Assembly (NCBI GenBank): GCA_018820205.1
Contig: JAHJOK010000005.1
Coordinates: 1-64,000, forward strand
Origin: Alphaproteobacteria bacterium
Lineage (GTDB): Bacteria > Pseudomonadota > Alphaproteobacteria > Caulobacterales > Caulobacteraceae
Reading direction: 5' to 3'
Length of the DNA stretch: 64,000 nt
The stretch's first letter is position 1. Each line of letters begins with the position of its first letter. The translations under genes were made by a program, and so were the position numbers. The notes below the pieces were generated by a model. That model was not told where the DNA came from and did no database searches. It worked only from the letters and a program-made list of their open reading frames with translations. Below, piece after piece: positions 37,601-45,527 of the stretch.

Positions 37601-37666
37601 TACGATCCCTGGACCGCCAACCCCCTGGGTCGGACCTTCGAAGTGGGTGTGAAGAAGGCTTTCTGA
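34607..37666 (+). CDS. TonB-dependent outer-membrane receptor
   Basis: A 1019-residue receptor: signal peptide (LSGVSGAVILLALASTAVPA, cleaved at AWAQ), plug domain with TonB-box-like DDIVVTGSNIRG (residues ~45-55) and LVLLNGRRM, then a 22-strand barrel ending in VGVKKAF with terminal phenylalanine. Several loop cysteines (GGPGCSVPD, GNCHWWNPFGSAF) are typical of long alphaproteobacterial receptors. ATG at 34607 has a perfect GGAGGGAGGA ahead. TonB-dependent import of a molecule too large for porins is the family role; context suggests the ester substrate of the neighbouring carboxylesterase or DUF3089 hydrolase. It is followed by a strong terminator, so it is transcribed alone. Confidence 0.94.
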   Translation: MRKTALSGVSGAVILLALASTAVPAWAQTAPADPQAAAPETSRVDDIVVTGSNIRGTSLTASLPVEVYSQEELENQGSPTALEFAKNLTVSGPTTGESYYFGGPTLIGSVQFNLRGIGADKTLVLLNGRRMNVNTANVPFIALARTEILKDGAAVIYGADATGGVVNFITRDRFVGLEMNAQYKYIDGSDGDYGVGILGGIGDGRVNFMWSGEYEHRSRLGVLERDFTYDSINVAPGYNPAPWSTLTNLAGWVPRGALPARPGVSDVAEWGPQLGLVSDFTPASCAAVGGRYDNAFTCAYNYINYYRLVENQDTYRAFAQLNAEITPDMDFHAEASYADITVPQVMASPAQPFANGPALATGALYQIYAPITNPYAASFAARNGIVGASGFTPVTYRLQGHGGNPFYADGDGYGVPDRIENQIFHASTGLNGRLGDWAGGARDIGYDFAVTYNWARNYNTHPDTIGYRLQEALNGFGGPGCSVPDLDPARFGTQNAALAGQGNCHWWNPFGSAFAEQPMLGLANPGYIPGQENLEEVADWLFDDRATETTSNDVTIDLVFDGVLPFSAPGGEIGWALGGQWRHFQSRESVPSPIFNGSIQCEWPSNFTSANGPGSPNLSPTPLPTNDPNFRGCTPNAPGPFVLFATNPADAADREQYSFFGELQVPLFDNVDLQLAARREEFSGGLGATVYKVSGSWNVWGPLSLRGSYGTNYQSPPVGVLPGQRTIAARTYTVAASNWLAAQFITDTNLEPETAKTSNIGLIWQSGGLRADHDFSFILDYFDIETEDQIGQIADPNQIASLVFNGAGGTITTCDPSVQPLLDRITFNAGCAIGMSGVGSFSMVTTLFGNGPGQTTNGFDLQTRYTMPMGRGILTTSLTATKITELKTGPTELDGVTVSTGDDRLGYLNFATFGQSAPEWRANLSLNYNQDRHNLRIGVNYVSAVEDERAGVQYGEFGEEWVTADATYRFELNDSLALTATVANIFDRDPPPAQEEFGYDPWTANPLGRTFEVGVKKAF

Positions 37667-37685
37667 GCCACTGACTCCTCGACCT

Positions 37686-37716
37686 GGCAGGCGGCTTCGG
37701 CCGCCTGCCATTTTTT
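37686..37716 (+). terminator. Rho-independent terminator after the TonB receptor
   Basis: GGCAGGCGGC TTCG GCCGCCTGCC (37686-37709) forms a ten-base-pair GC stem with a stable tetraloop, followed by ATTTTTT. Confidence 0.95.
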
Positions 37717-37740
37717 GTTCTCGACAGTTCAGGACGGTGG

Positions 37741-38940
37741 ATGTTCCAGCGATTGAAGACAGAGGTTTGGGCGGCGACCCTGGCCGTCGGATGCATGCTC
37801 GCTGTGCATGGCGTCGCGACGGCCCAAGCCCCCGATCCGACGATCGTCCACCCCGACTATTCCGATCCCCGGCTCTGGCTGTGTCGGCCGGACCTGCAGG
37901 ACGATCGCTGCAAGGTCGACCTGGATGCGACCGTCATCGAGGCGGACGGCGCGACCTCCATCGAGTCTTACCGGCCCGCGCAGGATCCCGGCGTCGACTG
38001 CTTCTTCGTCTATCCCACCGTCTCGAACGACGACACCTGGCTCTCCGACTTCTCGCCGGACCAGGCGGAATGGGACGACGTAAAACTGCAGTTCGCCCGC
38101 TTCGGTCAGGTCTGTCGCCAGTTCGCCCCCGTCTATCGCCAGGGCACCCTCCGGCGCCTGCGTGTCGCGGTCGGCGGGCCCCTGCCCGAGGGCGACCAGC
38201 CGGCCCCCGACTTCGGCGGCTATGCCGACGTCCACGCCGCCTGGGACTGGTACATGGCGCATGAGAACCACGGTCGCGGCGTCGTCCTGATCGGCCACAG
38301 CCAGGGCGGCGCGGTCATCACCCGGCTGATCGCCCAGGAAATCGACGGCAAGCCCGCGCAGGCGCAGCTGGTCTCCGCCCTGGTGCTGGGCGCGCCCGTG
38401 ATGGTCCCGCCCGGCGCGGATGTGGGCGGCTCCTTCGCCCATGTGCCCCTGTGCCGCTCACGGACCCAGATCGGCTGCGTCATCAGCTACGCCACCTTCC
38501 GCGACAGCCTGCCGCCGCCGCCCGAAGCGCGCTTCGGCCTGGCCCGGGACGGCCTTCGCGTCGCCTGCGTCAATCCGGCGAACCTGGCCGGCGGACCCGG
38601 CGCGCCCCGGTCCTACTTCCTGACCAACGGGCTGCTAAACCGGCCGCCCGAAGGTCCTCAGCCCGACTGGCTGAGCCCTCCGACCGTCATCGACACGCCC
38701 TTCGTCACGACGCCCGGACTGGTCAGCACACAGTGCGTGCAGACGGGTCAGCACGACTGGCTGTCGATGCATGTGAACGCCGACCCGGCCGATCCCCGCA
38801 CCGACGAGCTCGCCGGAGAGATTCTCCGTCCGACCGGCATCGACCTGGCATGGGGCCTTCACCTGATCGATGTCGACCACTCGATGGGAACGCTGATCGA
38901 CATCGTCCGGGATCAAGCCGAAACCTATGCAGACCGCTGA
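37741..38940 (+). CDS. DUF3089 alpha/beta hydrolase, exported
   Basis: A 399-residue protein with a signal peptide (VWAATLAVGCMLAVHGVATA, cleavage near AQA) and the DUF3089 fold: WLCRPDLQDDRCKVDLDATV, the FFVYPTVS strand, nucleophile elbow GHSQGG near residue 185, and a late histidine region (LHLIDVDHSMG). DUF3089 proteins are lipase-like hydrolases with poorly known substrates; an ester is the best guess. GGACGGTGG precedes the ATG. It comes 25 bp after the receptor terminator, so it needs its own promoter or readthrough. Two cysteine pairs suggest disulphides in the periplasm. Confidence 0.87.
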   Translation: MFQRLKTEVWAATLAVGCMLAVHGVATAQAPDPTIVHPDYSDPRLWLCRPDLQDDRCKVDLDATVIEADGATSIESYRPAQDPGVDCFFVYPTVSNDDTWLSDFSPDQAEWDDVKLQFARFGQVCRQFAPVYRQGTLRRLRVAVGGPLPEGDQPAPDFGGYADVHAAWDWYMAHENHGRGVVLIGHSQGGAVITRLIAQEIDGKPAQAQLVSALVLGAPVMVPPGADVGGSFAHVPLCRSRTQIGCVISYATFRDSLPPPPEARFGLARDGLRVACVNPANLAGGPGAPRSYFLTNGLLNRPPEGPQPDWLSPPTVIDTPFVTTPGLVSTQCVQTGQHDWLSMHVNADPADPRTDELAGEILRPTGIDLAWGLHLIDVDHSMGTLIDIVRDQAETYADR

Positions 38941-38991
38941 GCGCTGTCAGCTTAACTCGCCAAAGCATAACTGGGACCATCCATGGCGATC

Positions 38992-39536
38992 TCAAGCGGC
39001 CGTCGCGGCCTCGGTCCAGGCATCGTTCCCCGCGCTTCGGAATGTCCGCAGCGTGGTTCGGCTGATCGAGTGACGCTGGCTGTAGAAGGTGTTGTAGACG
39101 CCGGCATAGGTAGCGAGGAAACGCTGGGCTGAGGCCTTGTTGTTCAAGAGCTGCATCTTCCGCTCCCGCCGTCTGATCGGCAGGTGCGAGTTCTCCGCCC
39201 GGTTGTTCTCTCGAAGACGGCCGGGCCGGTGTAAGCCATCATGGCCGAGTTCCCTGAGCGCGGATCCGTACGAGGCCAGACCATCCACCTCGTCCAGGCG
39301 CCAACGCGGTGATGGGCCGGCCGCTTGCGCTTCAGGTTCCTGGCGATATGGAGGCCAAACTTGATCGTCCAGCAGCGGATGGTCTCGTGGCTGACATCGA
39401 CCCCGTGTGCGGCCAGCGTCTCCTCGACGTCGCGAAAGCTGAGGGTGAAGCGGATGACGTTCGCATCAAAACGATGACGCTTGGATGAGAGTGGCCGCCG
39501 CCCGGGACCGATCTCGACTCTGATTCCCGCAGTCAC
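38992..39536 (-). pseudogene. IS6-family transposase with internal deletion and frameshift
   Basis: The N-terminal part (KRHRFDANVIRFTLSFRDVE, then HGVDVSHETIRCW) and the C-terminal part (DGLASYGSALREL, NNRAENSHLPIRRRERKMQ, RTLRTFRSAGNDAW) of an IS6/IS26-type transposase are both present, but the DDE core between them is gone. At the junction near 39290 the sequence reads RWRLDEVDGLASYG, so about 300 bp was lost between DEV and DGL, and a one-base shift separates the N-terminal frame from the rest. Another ~8 residues are missing near the start (VIRF directly joined to TLSF). The element is dead. Confidence 0.88.
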
Positions 39537-39958
39537 GGTCCCCGCAGCGAGGCTATAAAGCGCTGCCGAAGTAAGGTGGGGTAAGCCACCAGCCTCTGGC
39601 GCATCATGTCCGAGGGCGACGGAGGCGTCGGCATCGTCGGCATGAAAGGCTCGGATGGCTCACCTGGGCGGCCAGCTGGACGTCACCGCCCTCGCCCGCG
39701 GCCTCCGGGTTCGCGGCACAGTCCCTCCTGCCTGACCGACGCGCTCGCGCGACGGCAATGTCGGGTTATCTCCTCCAAATCGCGCAACGCACTACAGCCC
39801 AAGTCGGGCATCGCACAATGGGGGATTTCATTGTACAACAATATTGCCAATCCGTTAGACAAACGCCTTGCCCGACTGGTCGGCGCAAAATAGGAATGCT
39901 GGGTGTGAGCTTGCTATGCTGAGAGCGAAACGCAGCGAGTCCATTTGAGGGTGACGTC
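39537..39958. other. Intergenic region upstream of the GntR-type gene
   Basis: No gene is convincing in these 422 bases. The region contains the GntR-type palindrome at 39830-39842 and, closer to the gene, TTGCTATGCT, which could include a -10 box. The left part may be remains of the IS6 element flank. Confidence 0.6.
39830..39842. promoter_or_regulatory. GntR/FadR-type operator ATTGT-N3-ACAAT, site 1
   Basis: ATTGTACAACAAT is a perfect 5-bp inverted repeat with a 3-base centre, fitting the TNGTNNNACNA consensus of FadR-subfamily GntR regulators. It lies 117 bp upstream of the gntR-type start, as expected for autoregulation. Two similar sites occur at 45410 and 49284. Confidence 0.75.
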
Positions 39959-40735
39959 TTGGCAGACACGGTGAAAGTATCGCGAAGACCGAAGGGGGAC
40001 GACGCGGTCGTCAGCCCGGTCCCGACCGCTGACGATCTGGCCCAGATCCTCCGCACCCGCATTCAGAAAAGCGAACTCGCCTCGGGTGAATGGCTGCGCG
40101 AGGTGAAGCTGTGCAGCGAGTTCGGCGTGGGACGTTCGATCGTTCGACGCGCCCTGCGCGCGCTTGCCGATGACGGACTGATCGAGATCGAGGAGAACCG
40201 CGGCGCCCGCGTCTCGGCGACGACAGTCGAGGAGGTCTTCGACCTGTATGAGGTTCGCGCCGCCCTGTACGGCCTGGCCGCGCGCTTCGCCTGTCTGCGC
40301 GGATCAGACGTCCGCATTCGCAGCATCCAGGCCAAGATCGACCGGATGTTGAAGGACGCCGCCGACAATGTGCCGGCCGAACAGACCATCGAGTTGAGCG
40401 AACTGATCTTCAGCGAGATGTCGGAATGCGCCAGTTCCGATGCACAGCGGATGATCGAGGCGATCCGCCGCAAGACGCGCTTCCACTTCTCCTATGTGGC
40501 GCTGGCGTTGAACGCCACGGGGCCCGGCCCCTTCCAGCACTGGCAGCAGGTGCGGGAGGCTCTGTCCGAACGCGATCCGGACAAGGCCAGCCAGTCGGCG
40601 CGCGACGTCCTTTACTTCATGCAGGGCGAGGTCGCCCGGATCATGCTGTCGCGCGGCCCGCGGCTGATCGCTGACACGCCCCTGCCGCAACCGCCCGCGC
40701 CGAAGCGTCGGCCGGCCGCCAAAAGGAACCGCTGA
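39959..40735 (+). CDS. GntR-family transcriptional regulator, FCD-like
   Basis: A 258-residue regulator with the GntR winged helix at residues ~22-92 (LAQILRTRIQKSELASGEWL, then VGRSIVRRALRALADDGL) and a helical C-terminal domain of FCD type. The usual FCD metal ligands are not evident: the D-x-x-F-H region reads IELSELIFSEMSECAS and the EH of the later motif is replaced by QQ, so ligand binding may differ. The start is a TTG at 39959 with GAGGG upstream; an in-frame GTG at 39971 is the alternative. It is followed within 2 bp by a serine hydrolase gene and then the ligase. Three palindromes of its expected type in the cluster make it the probable regulator of 39959-52032. Confidence 0.88.
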   Translation: MADTVKVSRRPKGDDAVVSPVPTADDLAQILRTRIQKSELASGEWLREVKLCSEFGVGRSIVRRALRALADDGLIEIEENRGARVSATTVEEVFDLYEVRAALYGLAARFACLRGSDVRIRSIQAKIDRMLKDAADNVPAEQTIELSELIFSEMSECASSDAQRMIEAIRRKTRFHFSYVALALNATGPGPFQHWQQVREALSERDPDKASQSARDVLYFMQGEVARIMLSRGPRLIADTPLPQPPAPKRRPAAKRNR

Positions 40736-40737
40736 TC

Positions 40738-41781
40738 ATGCCCAAGGCTCTTGCCCGCATCCTGGCCGCCGCCGCGATCGCGACCTTGGCTGGCGCCGCC
40801 AGCGCCTGCGCCACGTCAGTCTCCGTCGTCGAGCAGGCTGCGCCGTCGGCGGAGACGACAGCCCTGGTCAACTATCTGCGCAATCACGGCACGACCGGCT
40901 TCGTCGTCATCGAGGACGGCCAAGTCCTGATCGACGAAGTCTGGGCCGCGCCGGAGGACGACCGGATCTTTGCCGCCTTCGTCTACGGCCGCACGGACGA
41001 CGGCGCCCTGCTGGAAGACGTCGCCTCGCAACAGAAAAGTTTCGTCGCGGTCCTGGTCGCCATCGCCATCGACAAGGGGCTGATCGATATCGAGAGCCCG
41101 GTCTCGACCTATCTGGGCGCGGGATGGTCGCAGGCGACGCCGCAGCAGGAAGCAAAGATCAAGGTCATCGACCTTTTGACCATGAGTTCGGGTTTGAACG
41201 AGCGGTTCGGCTATGCGGCGGAACCGGGAACGACCTTCTTCTACAACACCCCCGTCTACGCGATCACGAAGCAGATCGTGGCGGCCGCAGCCGGGCAATC
41301 GCTGGAGACGATCACCCGTGACTGGCTGACGGCGCCGATCGGGATGGCGAACACCGCGTGGCGTCAGCGGCCGGCCGCCCTGGCTTCAGTCGGCAACGCC
41401 ACGGGGCTCGTCACGACGCCGCACGACGTGGCGCGGTTCGGCTTGATGGTGCTGCACGGCGGCGTGGCCGAGAACGGCGCGCGGGTCGTGTCGGAGGCGC
41501 AGTTGAACGCCTTGTTCACCCGCTCGGAGACCAACCCCGCCTATGGCCGGCTGTGGTGGCTGAACGGCAGCGAATACACGATGCGGGCTGCGACCGGCCG
41601 CAACCCCGGCCAGCTGATCCCGGCGGCGCCGGCCGATCTGGTCGGGGCGCTGGGGGCGTTCGACCGTCGCCTCTATGTCGTGCCCAGCAAGAAGCTGGTC
41701 GTGGTGCGCACCGGCGCGGCGGCCAACGATCCGGCCTTCGACCAGGAACTGTGGACGCGCCTGAACGCGGTCATCGACTGA
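40738..41781 (+). CDS. Serine hydrolase of the class C beta-lactamase fold, exported
   Basis: A 347-residue protein with a signal peptide (ILAAAAIATLAGAASACA; the ASAC end could be a weak lipobox). S97-x-x-K100 in ASQQKSF and YNT in TTFFYNTPVYAI match the catalytic motifs of serine beta-lactamase/esterase-type hydrolases. Such enzymes include EstB-type esterases, D-aminopeptidases and amide hydrolases; antibiotic resistance should not be assumed. It lies 2 bp after the gntR-type gene and 43 bp before the ligase, so the three form an operon in which it probably releases the acid that the ligase activates. Confidence 0.87.
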   Translation: MPKALARILAAAAIATLAGAASACATSVSVVEQAAPSAETTALVNYLRNHGTTGFVVIEDGQVLIDEVWAAPEDDRIFAAFVYGRTDDGALLEDVASQQKSFVAVLVAIAIDKGLIDIESPVSTYLGAGWSQATPQQEAKIKVIDLLTMSSGLNERFGYAAEPGTTFFYNTPVYAITKQIVAAAAGQSLETITRDWLTAPIGMANTAWRQRPAALASVGNATGLVTTPHDVARFGLMVLHGGVAENGARVVSEAQLNALFTRSETNPAYGRLWWLNGSEYTMRAATGRNPGQLIPAAPADLVGALGAFDRRLYVVPSKKLVVVRTGAAANDPAFDQELWTRLNAVID

Positions 41782-41824
41782 CCGCCCGGCCGGCCACTTC
41801 CATACTCAATGCAGGATCGCGCCC

Positions 41825-43408
41825 GTGATTGACGGCAGCATGCAGACCTTTCCCCTGACGCTCGACCGGATCCTGGATCACGCGGCGAAATGGCATGGCG
41901 AAGCCGAGGTGGTGACCGCGCGCGAGGGCCGCGAGAACGCGCGCATCGACTATGCCGGTCTGCGCGAACGGGCGAAGAAGACGTCCAGCGTCCTGGCCGG
42001 CTTCGGCGTGGTCGCGGGCGAGCGCGTCGCGACCCTGGCCTGGAACACGCAGGCCCATATGGAGGCCTGGTTCGGCGTCATGGGGATGGGGGCAGTGTGT
42101 CACACCCTGAATCCCCGGCTGACCGCCGAACAATTGGCCTGGATGCTGGGCCAGTCGGGCGCGCGGATTGTGATCGTCAGCGGCGACCTGATGAAGCTGG
42201 CGCTCGATATGGCCGACCGGACCGAGGGGCTGGAGCGTATTCTGGTCATCGACGGCGAGGTCCCGGCGAGCCATGCGCGGGACGTGGTCGAGGCGCTGGA
42301 TTCGCTGGTCGAGGCCGCCACAGGCGACATCGCCTGGGGGGATTTCGACGAGACCGCGCCCTCGGGACTCTGCTTCACCTCGGGATCGACGGGCGCGCCC
42401 AAGGGTGTGACCTATACCCATCGGTCCAGCTTCCTGCACACGTTCAAACTGCTGCAGGCGGACGTGCTGGGAGCGCGGACCGACGACGTGATCCTGCCGA
42501 TCGTGCCCCTGTTCCACGCCAACGCCTGGGGCCTGCCCTTCGCCGCGCCTGCGGCAGGCAGCAAACTGGTCTTGCCGGGGCGCCTGACGGACGGAGCGAG
42601 TCTGGCCAGGCTGATCGCGGCCGAGGGGGTGACGATCGCAGTCGGGGTGCCGACGGTCTTCCTGGGCCTTTGCGAATATCTGGATGCGAGCGGGACCACC
42701 CTCCCCTCCTTGCAGCGGATCATTCTCGGCGGGGCGGCGACGCCTCCGGCCCTGATGGACCGGATCGAAAAGCAGCTGGGCGTCACGGTCCAGAACAGCT
42801 GGGGCATGACCGAGCTGTCGCCCGTGGGCGTCTTCGGCGTGCTCAGCGACCCGGATCGGCACGCGGCCTTGTCGGGACGTCCGGCCCTGGGCGTCGACCT
42901 GATGCTGGCCGACGAGAGCGGCGCGCCTCTGGCCGAGCAGCGCGACAACGAGGGGCGGCTGCATGTGCGCGGCGCCGCCGTGATCGACCGGTATTTCGGC
43001 CAGGAGCAGGCCGCGACCGACGCCGACGGCTGGTTCGACACGGGCGATCTGGCCCGCATCGATCGCAAGGGCAATCTGGTCATCACAGGCCGCGCCAAGG
43101 ACCTGATCAAGTCGGGCGGCGAATGGATCAATCCGGCCGAGATCGAGGCCCTGGTCTGCGCCCTGCCCGAGGTGTCGCTGGCCGCCGTCATCGGCCGCGC
43201 CGACGTCAAATGGAGCGAGCGACCGATCCTGCTGGTCGAGGTCCGCGAGGGTCACGACATCTCGGATCAGGCGATGCTCGACGCCCTGCGCGGCCAGGTG
43301 GCGTCGTGGTGGATACCGGACGCCGTCGTCCGACTGCCGGAGATGCCGCTGGCCTCCACGGGCAAGGTCGACAAGATGCGGCTGCGGGCAACCTACGGCG
43401 GCGGCTAG
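41825..43408 (+). CDS. AlkK-like acyl-CoA ligase, second copy
   Basis: A 527-residue AMP-forming ligase with FTSGSTGAPKG, NSWGMTELSP, GWFDTGD and the catalytic lysine in LASTGKVDK. It is clearly a paralogue of the ligase at 29104: they share LDRILDHAAKWHG/VDRFLDHGAKWHG, the LAWNT segment and VCHTLNPRLT. I keep the GTG start at 41825, with AGGA ahead; an ATG five codons later is possible. It is third in the gntR operon and converges on the MFS gene with overlapping stops. The acid substrate is unknown but should arise from one of the two serine hydrolases of the cluster. Confidence 0.92.
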   Translation: MIDGSMQTFPLTLDRILDHAAKWHGEAEVVTAREGRENARIDYAGLRERAKKTSSVLAGFGVVAGERVATLAWNTQAHMEAWFGVMGMGAVCHTLNPRLTAEQLAWMLGQSGARIVIVSGDLMKLALDMADRTEGLERILVIDGEVPASHARDVVEALDSLVEAATGDIAWGDFDETAPSGLCFTSGSTGAPKGVTYTHRSSFLHTFKLLQADVLGARTDDVILPIVPLFHANAWGLPFAAPAAGSKLVLPGRLTDGASLARLIAAEGVTIAVGVPTVFLGLCEYLDASGTTLPSLQRIILGGAATPPALMDRIEKQLGVTVQNSWGMTELSPVGVFGVLSDPDRHAALSGRPALGVDLMLADESGAPLAEQRDNEGRLHVRGAAVIDRYFGQEQAATDADGWFDTGDLARIDRKGNLVITGRAKDLIKSGGEWINPAEIEALVCALPEVSLAAVIGRADVKWSERPILLVEVREGHDISDQAMLDALRGQVASWWIPDAVVRLPEMPLASTGKVDKMRLRATYGGG

Positions 43409-44676
43409 ACCGGCGCGTCCTCGATCCAGTCCCTGCGCAGCGGCTTGATCGCCAGCATCGCCAGCATTGCGGCGACCAGATAGCTGCCGACGAGGACAAT
43501 GGCCGAATAGCGCAGGGCTTCGTCGCCGAACTCGGGCTTCATGGCGTCGCTCAAGGCGCCCAGCACCCACGACCCGCCGCCGATGCCGATCAGATTGTTG
43601 ATCAGCAGGAAGCTGGCCGAGGCCGTCGCGCGCATGTGGGCCGGAACCAGATGCTGGGTCGCGGTCATCACAGGCCCCACGAAGACGAGGGTCAGGGCAT
43701 TGGGGATCAGCAACAGAAGCCAGGCCATCACGGGCGACGGGGACAGAAATCCCGCAGCGAACAGGGGCGCGGTGATCAGCCAGGCGAACATGGAAACCTT
43801 GGCGTAGGCGCCACGATCGGTCTTGCCGAGCTTGTCGGCCAGAACGCCGCCCAGAAGCACGCCGCCGACGCCGCCGATCAGGAGCAGCGAGCCGAAGAAA
43901 TAGGAGGTCGTGGTCAGGTCGAAGCCGAAGGTCTGAATGGCGATCGACGGCGTCCAGAAGGCCAGCCCGTAACCGGCCAGACTGCTCATGGCGGAGGCGA
44001 AGGCCAGCAGCCAGAAACTGGGTTTCTTCACCAGGATGGCGAAGACGGCGCTGACCGGAGCGCGGCCGGCGGGCGTCTCGACGCGCGCTGGTTCCTTGAC
44101 GACGAACCGGAAGATCGGGGCGATGATCACTCCCGCCAGACCCACGACGATGAAGGCCGCGCGCCAGTCGACGGCCTTGGCGATGGCGGCGCCTAGGACG
44201 ACCCCGGCGGCAAGGCCGACCGGGATGCCGAGAGCGTAGACCGACATGGCGCGGGCGCGTTTCTCGGGCGGGAAATACTGGGAGATCAGGGCGTAGCTGG
44301 GGGCCACGCCGCCGGCCTCTCCGACCCCGACGCCGACGCGGAAGGCGAACAGCGACCAGAAGCCGGTGGCGAAACCGCACAGGGCGGTGAACCCGCTCCA
44401 GACCGTCAGCGAGGCGGTGATGACCCAGGTCCGGGTGGTGCGATCGGCGAGAAAGGCCAGCGGGATCGCCAGCGTCGAGTAAAGCGCGGCGAAGGCGATG
44501 CCGCCCAGCGCCCCGAGCTGGGTATTGCTGAGCCCCAGGTCCGCCTTGATGGCGGGCGCCAAGATGCCGAGGATCTGACGGTCGAGGAAGTTGAAGGTGT
44601 AGACGATCAGCAGCATCACGAGGACGAGGCGGGCGTAGCCCGGCCTGTAGGTGGGCGCAGAGGTTGGGGTCGTCAT
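43405..44676 (-). CDS. MFS transporter, spinster-like, second copy
   Basis: A 423-residue inner-membrane carrier with twelve predicted helices. YTFNFLDRQILGILAPAIK, AFLADRTTR and GVGEAGGVAPSYALI closely parallel the carrier at 30738, so ligase and carrier seem to have been duplicated as a pair. ATG at 44676 overlaps the stop of the GST gene upstream (ATGA), forming a two-gene operon driven from the promoter region near 45330-45520, which contains a GntR-type palindrome. Its cargo is presumably the substrate or product of the cluster. Confidence 0.92.
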   Translation of the reverse strand: MTTPTSAPTYRPGYARLVLVMLLIVYTFNFLDRQILGILAPAIKADLGLSNTQLGALGGIAFAALYSTLAIPLAFLADRTTRTWVITASLTVWSGFTALCGFATGFWSLFAFRVGVGVGEAGGVAPSYALISQYFPPEKRARAMSVYALGIPVGLAAGVVLGAAIAKAVDWRAAFIVVGLAGVIIAPIFRFVVKEPARVETPAGRAPVSAVFAILVKKPSFWLLAFASAMSSLAGYGLAFWTPSIAIQTFGFDLTTTSYFFGSLLLIGGVGGVLLGGVLADKLGKTDRGAYAKVSMFAWLITAPLFAAGFLSPSPVMAWLLLLIPNALTLVFVGPVMTATQHLVPAHMRATASASFLLINNLIGIGGGSWVLGALSDAMKPEFGDEALRYSAIVLVGSYLVAAMLAMLAIKPLRRDWIEDAPV

Positions 44677-45326
44677 GCGCGGGCCTCGCTTTCGGGATCA
44701 CTGGACGGGTCGAGACCCTGGGCCGCCTGGGCGGCGATGAAGGCGGGTCGGGCGGACAGGCGGTCCCAATAGGCCGCGACCGCAGGGCTGAACTTGTGGT
44801 CGAGGTTCAGGGTGCGCGCTAACAACAGGGCGTAGCCGACGCAGAGATCGGCCATGGTGAACCGGTCGGCGCACAGCCACTCGCGGTCGGCCAGGGCCCG
44901 GGTCAGGTGACGCAGACGGGACAGGAACCATTGTGCGTAGTCGTCGGCGGCCTGTCGCAGACGGCGCTCCTCCGGCTCCAGCCGGGTGTAGCGAAGCACG
45001 ATCGTCTGCGGGAAGGTCAGGGTCGCCTCGCTGCGATGCAGCCAGTCGAGCCAAAGGCCGTAATCCGGCTCGTCGACGCCGACGGCCAGGGGCGAGGGTC
45101 CGTAGCGGGTCGCCAGATACTGGGGGATGGCGGCCGACTCGGTCATCCGCACATCGCCGTCGATCAGCAGCGGGATGGTCCCGAGCGGGTTGATCTCGAG
45201 ATAGTCCGGTTGAAGCACGCGTGGCGGAAACGGCAACAGATGCAGCCGGTACTTCAGCCCAATTTCCTCCAGCGCCCAGAGGGCACGGAAGGAGCGCGCA
45301 TCATGGCAGTGATAGAGTTCGATCAC
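44673..45326 (-). CDS. Glutathione S-transferase family protein
   Basis: A 217-residue cytoplasmic protein with an N-terminal thioredoxin-like domain (MIELYHCHDARSFRALWAL, cis-proline region GTIPLLIDGD, then MTESAAIPQYLA) and a helical C-terminal domain including CADRFTMADLCVGYALLLA. GSTs conjugate glutathione or use it as cofactor in isomerisation or cleavage. The start is GTG at 45326 with GGGGGAG six bases ahead. It leads the operon with the MFS gene. In this setting it may handle an electrophilic intermediate or cleave an ether; that is inference. Confidence 0.9.
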   Translation of the reverse strand: MIELYHCHDARSFRALWALEEIGLKYRLHLLPFPPRVLQPDYLEINPLGTIPLLIDGDVRMTESAAIPQYLATRYGPSPLAVGVDEPDYGLWLDWLHRSEATLTFPQTIVLRYTRLEPEERRLRQAADDYAQWFLSRLRHLTRALADREWLCADRFTMADLCVGYALLLARTLNLDHKFSPAVAAYWDRLSARPAFIAAQAAQGLDPSSDPESEARA

Positions 45327-45409
45327 CGTTGCTCCCCCGTCTCGCAGCGCTCATTGTCGTCGACGCCGTCGTGTCTTTTTGTCCACCCGCCGACGGTGGA
45401 TGTCAAACT

Positions 45410-45422
45410 TTTGTACGACAAT
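45410..45422. promoter_or_regulatory. GntR/FadR-type operator, site 2
   Basis: TTTGTACGACAAT (one outer-base mismatch to ATTGT-N3-ACAAT, core TTGT-ACG-ACAA perfect) lies in the divergent region between the GST-MFS operon and the serine hydrolase at 45528. The centre ACG is the same as in site 3. Confidence 0.75.
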
Positions 45423-45527
45423 CTTGAGGCTGTGGTGATACATCTCGAGGCGGCCCTGCGCCGCTGAGAGCAGACCGAGAGCGCGTCCGTTGCGAGAGAC
45501 GTCGCCCGTAGTGGAGGACGAGACCCG

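Noticed and set aside
35738..37711. 657-codon minus-strand frame opposite the TonB receptor
   Set aside because: Shadow of the receptor coding strand; the receptor has signal peptide, plug and barrel in the plus frame.
41771..44701. 976-codon minus-strand frame under the acyl-CoA ligase, extending to the MFS gene
   Set aside because: Antisense shadow of the ligase followed by an off-frame reading of the MFS gene; no recognisable protein features.
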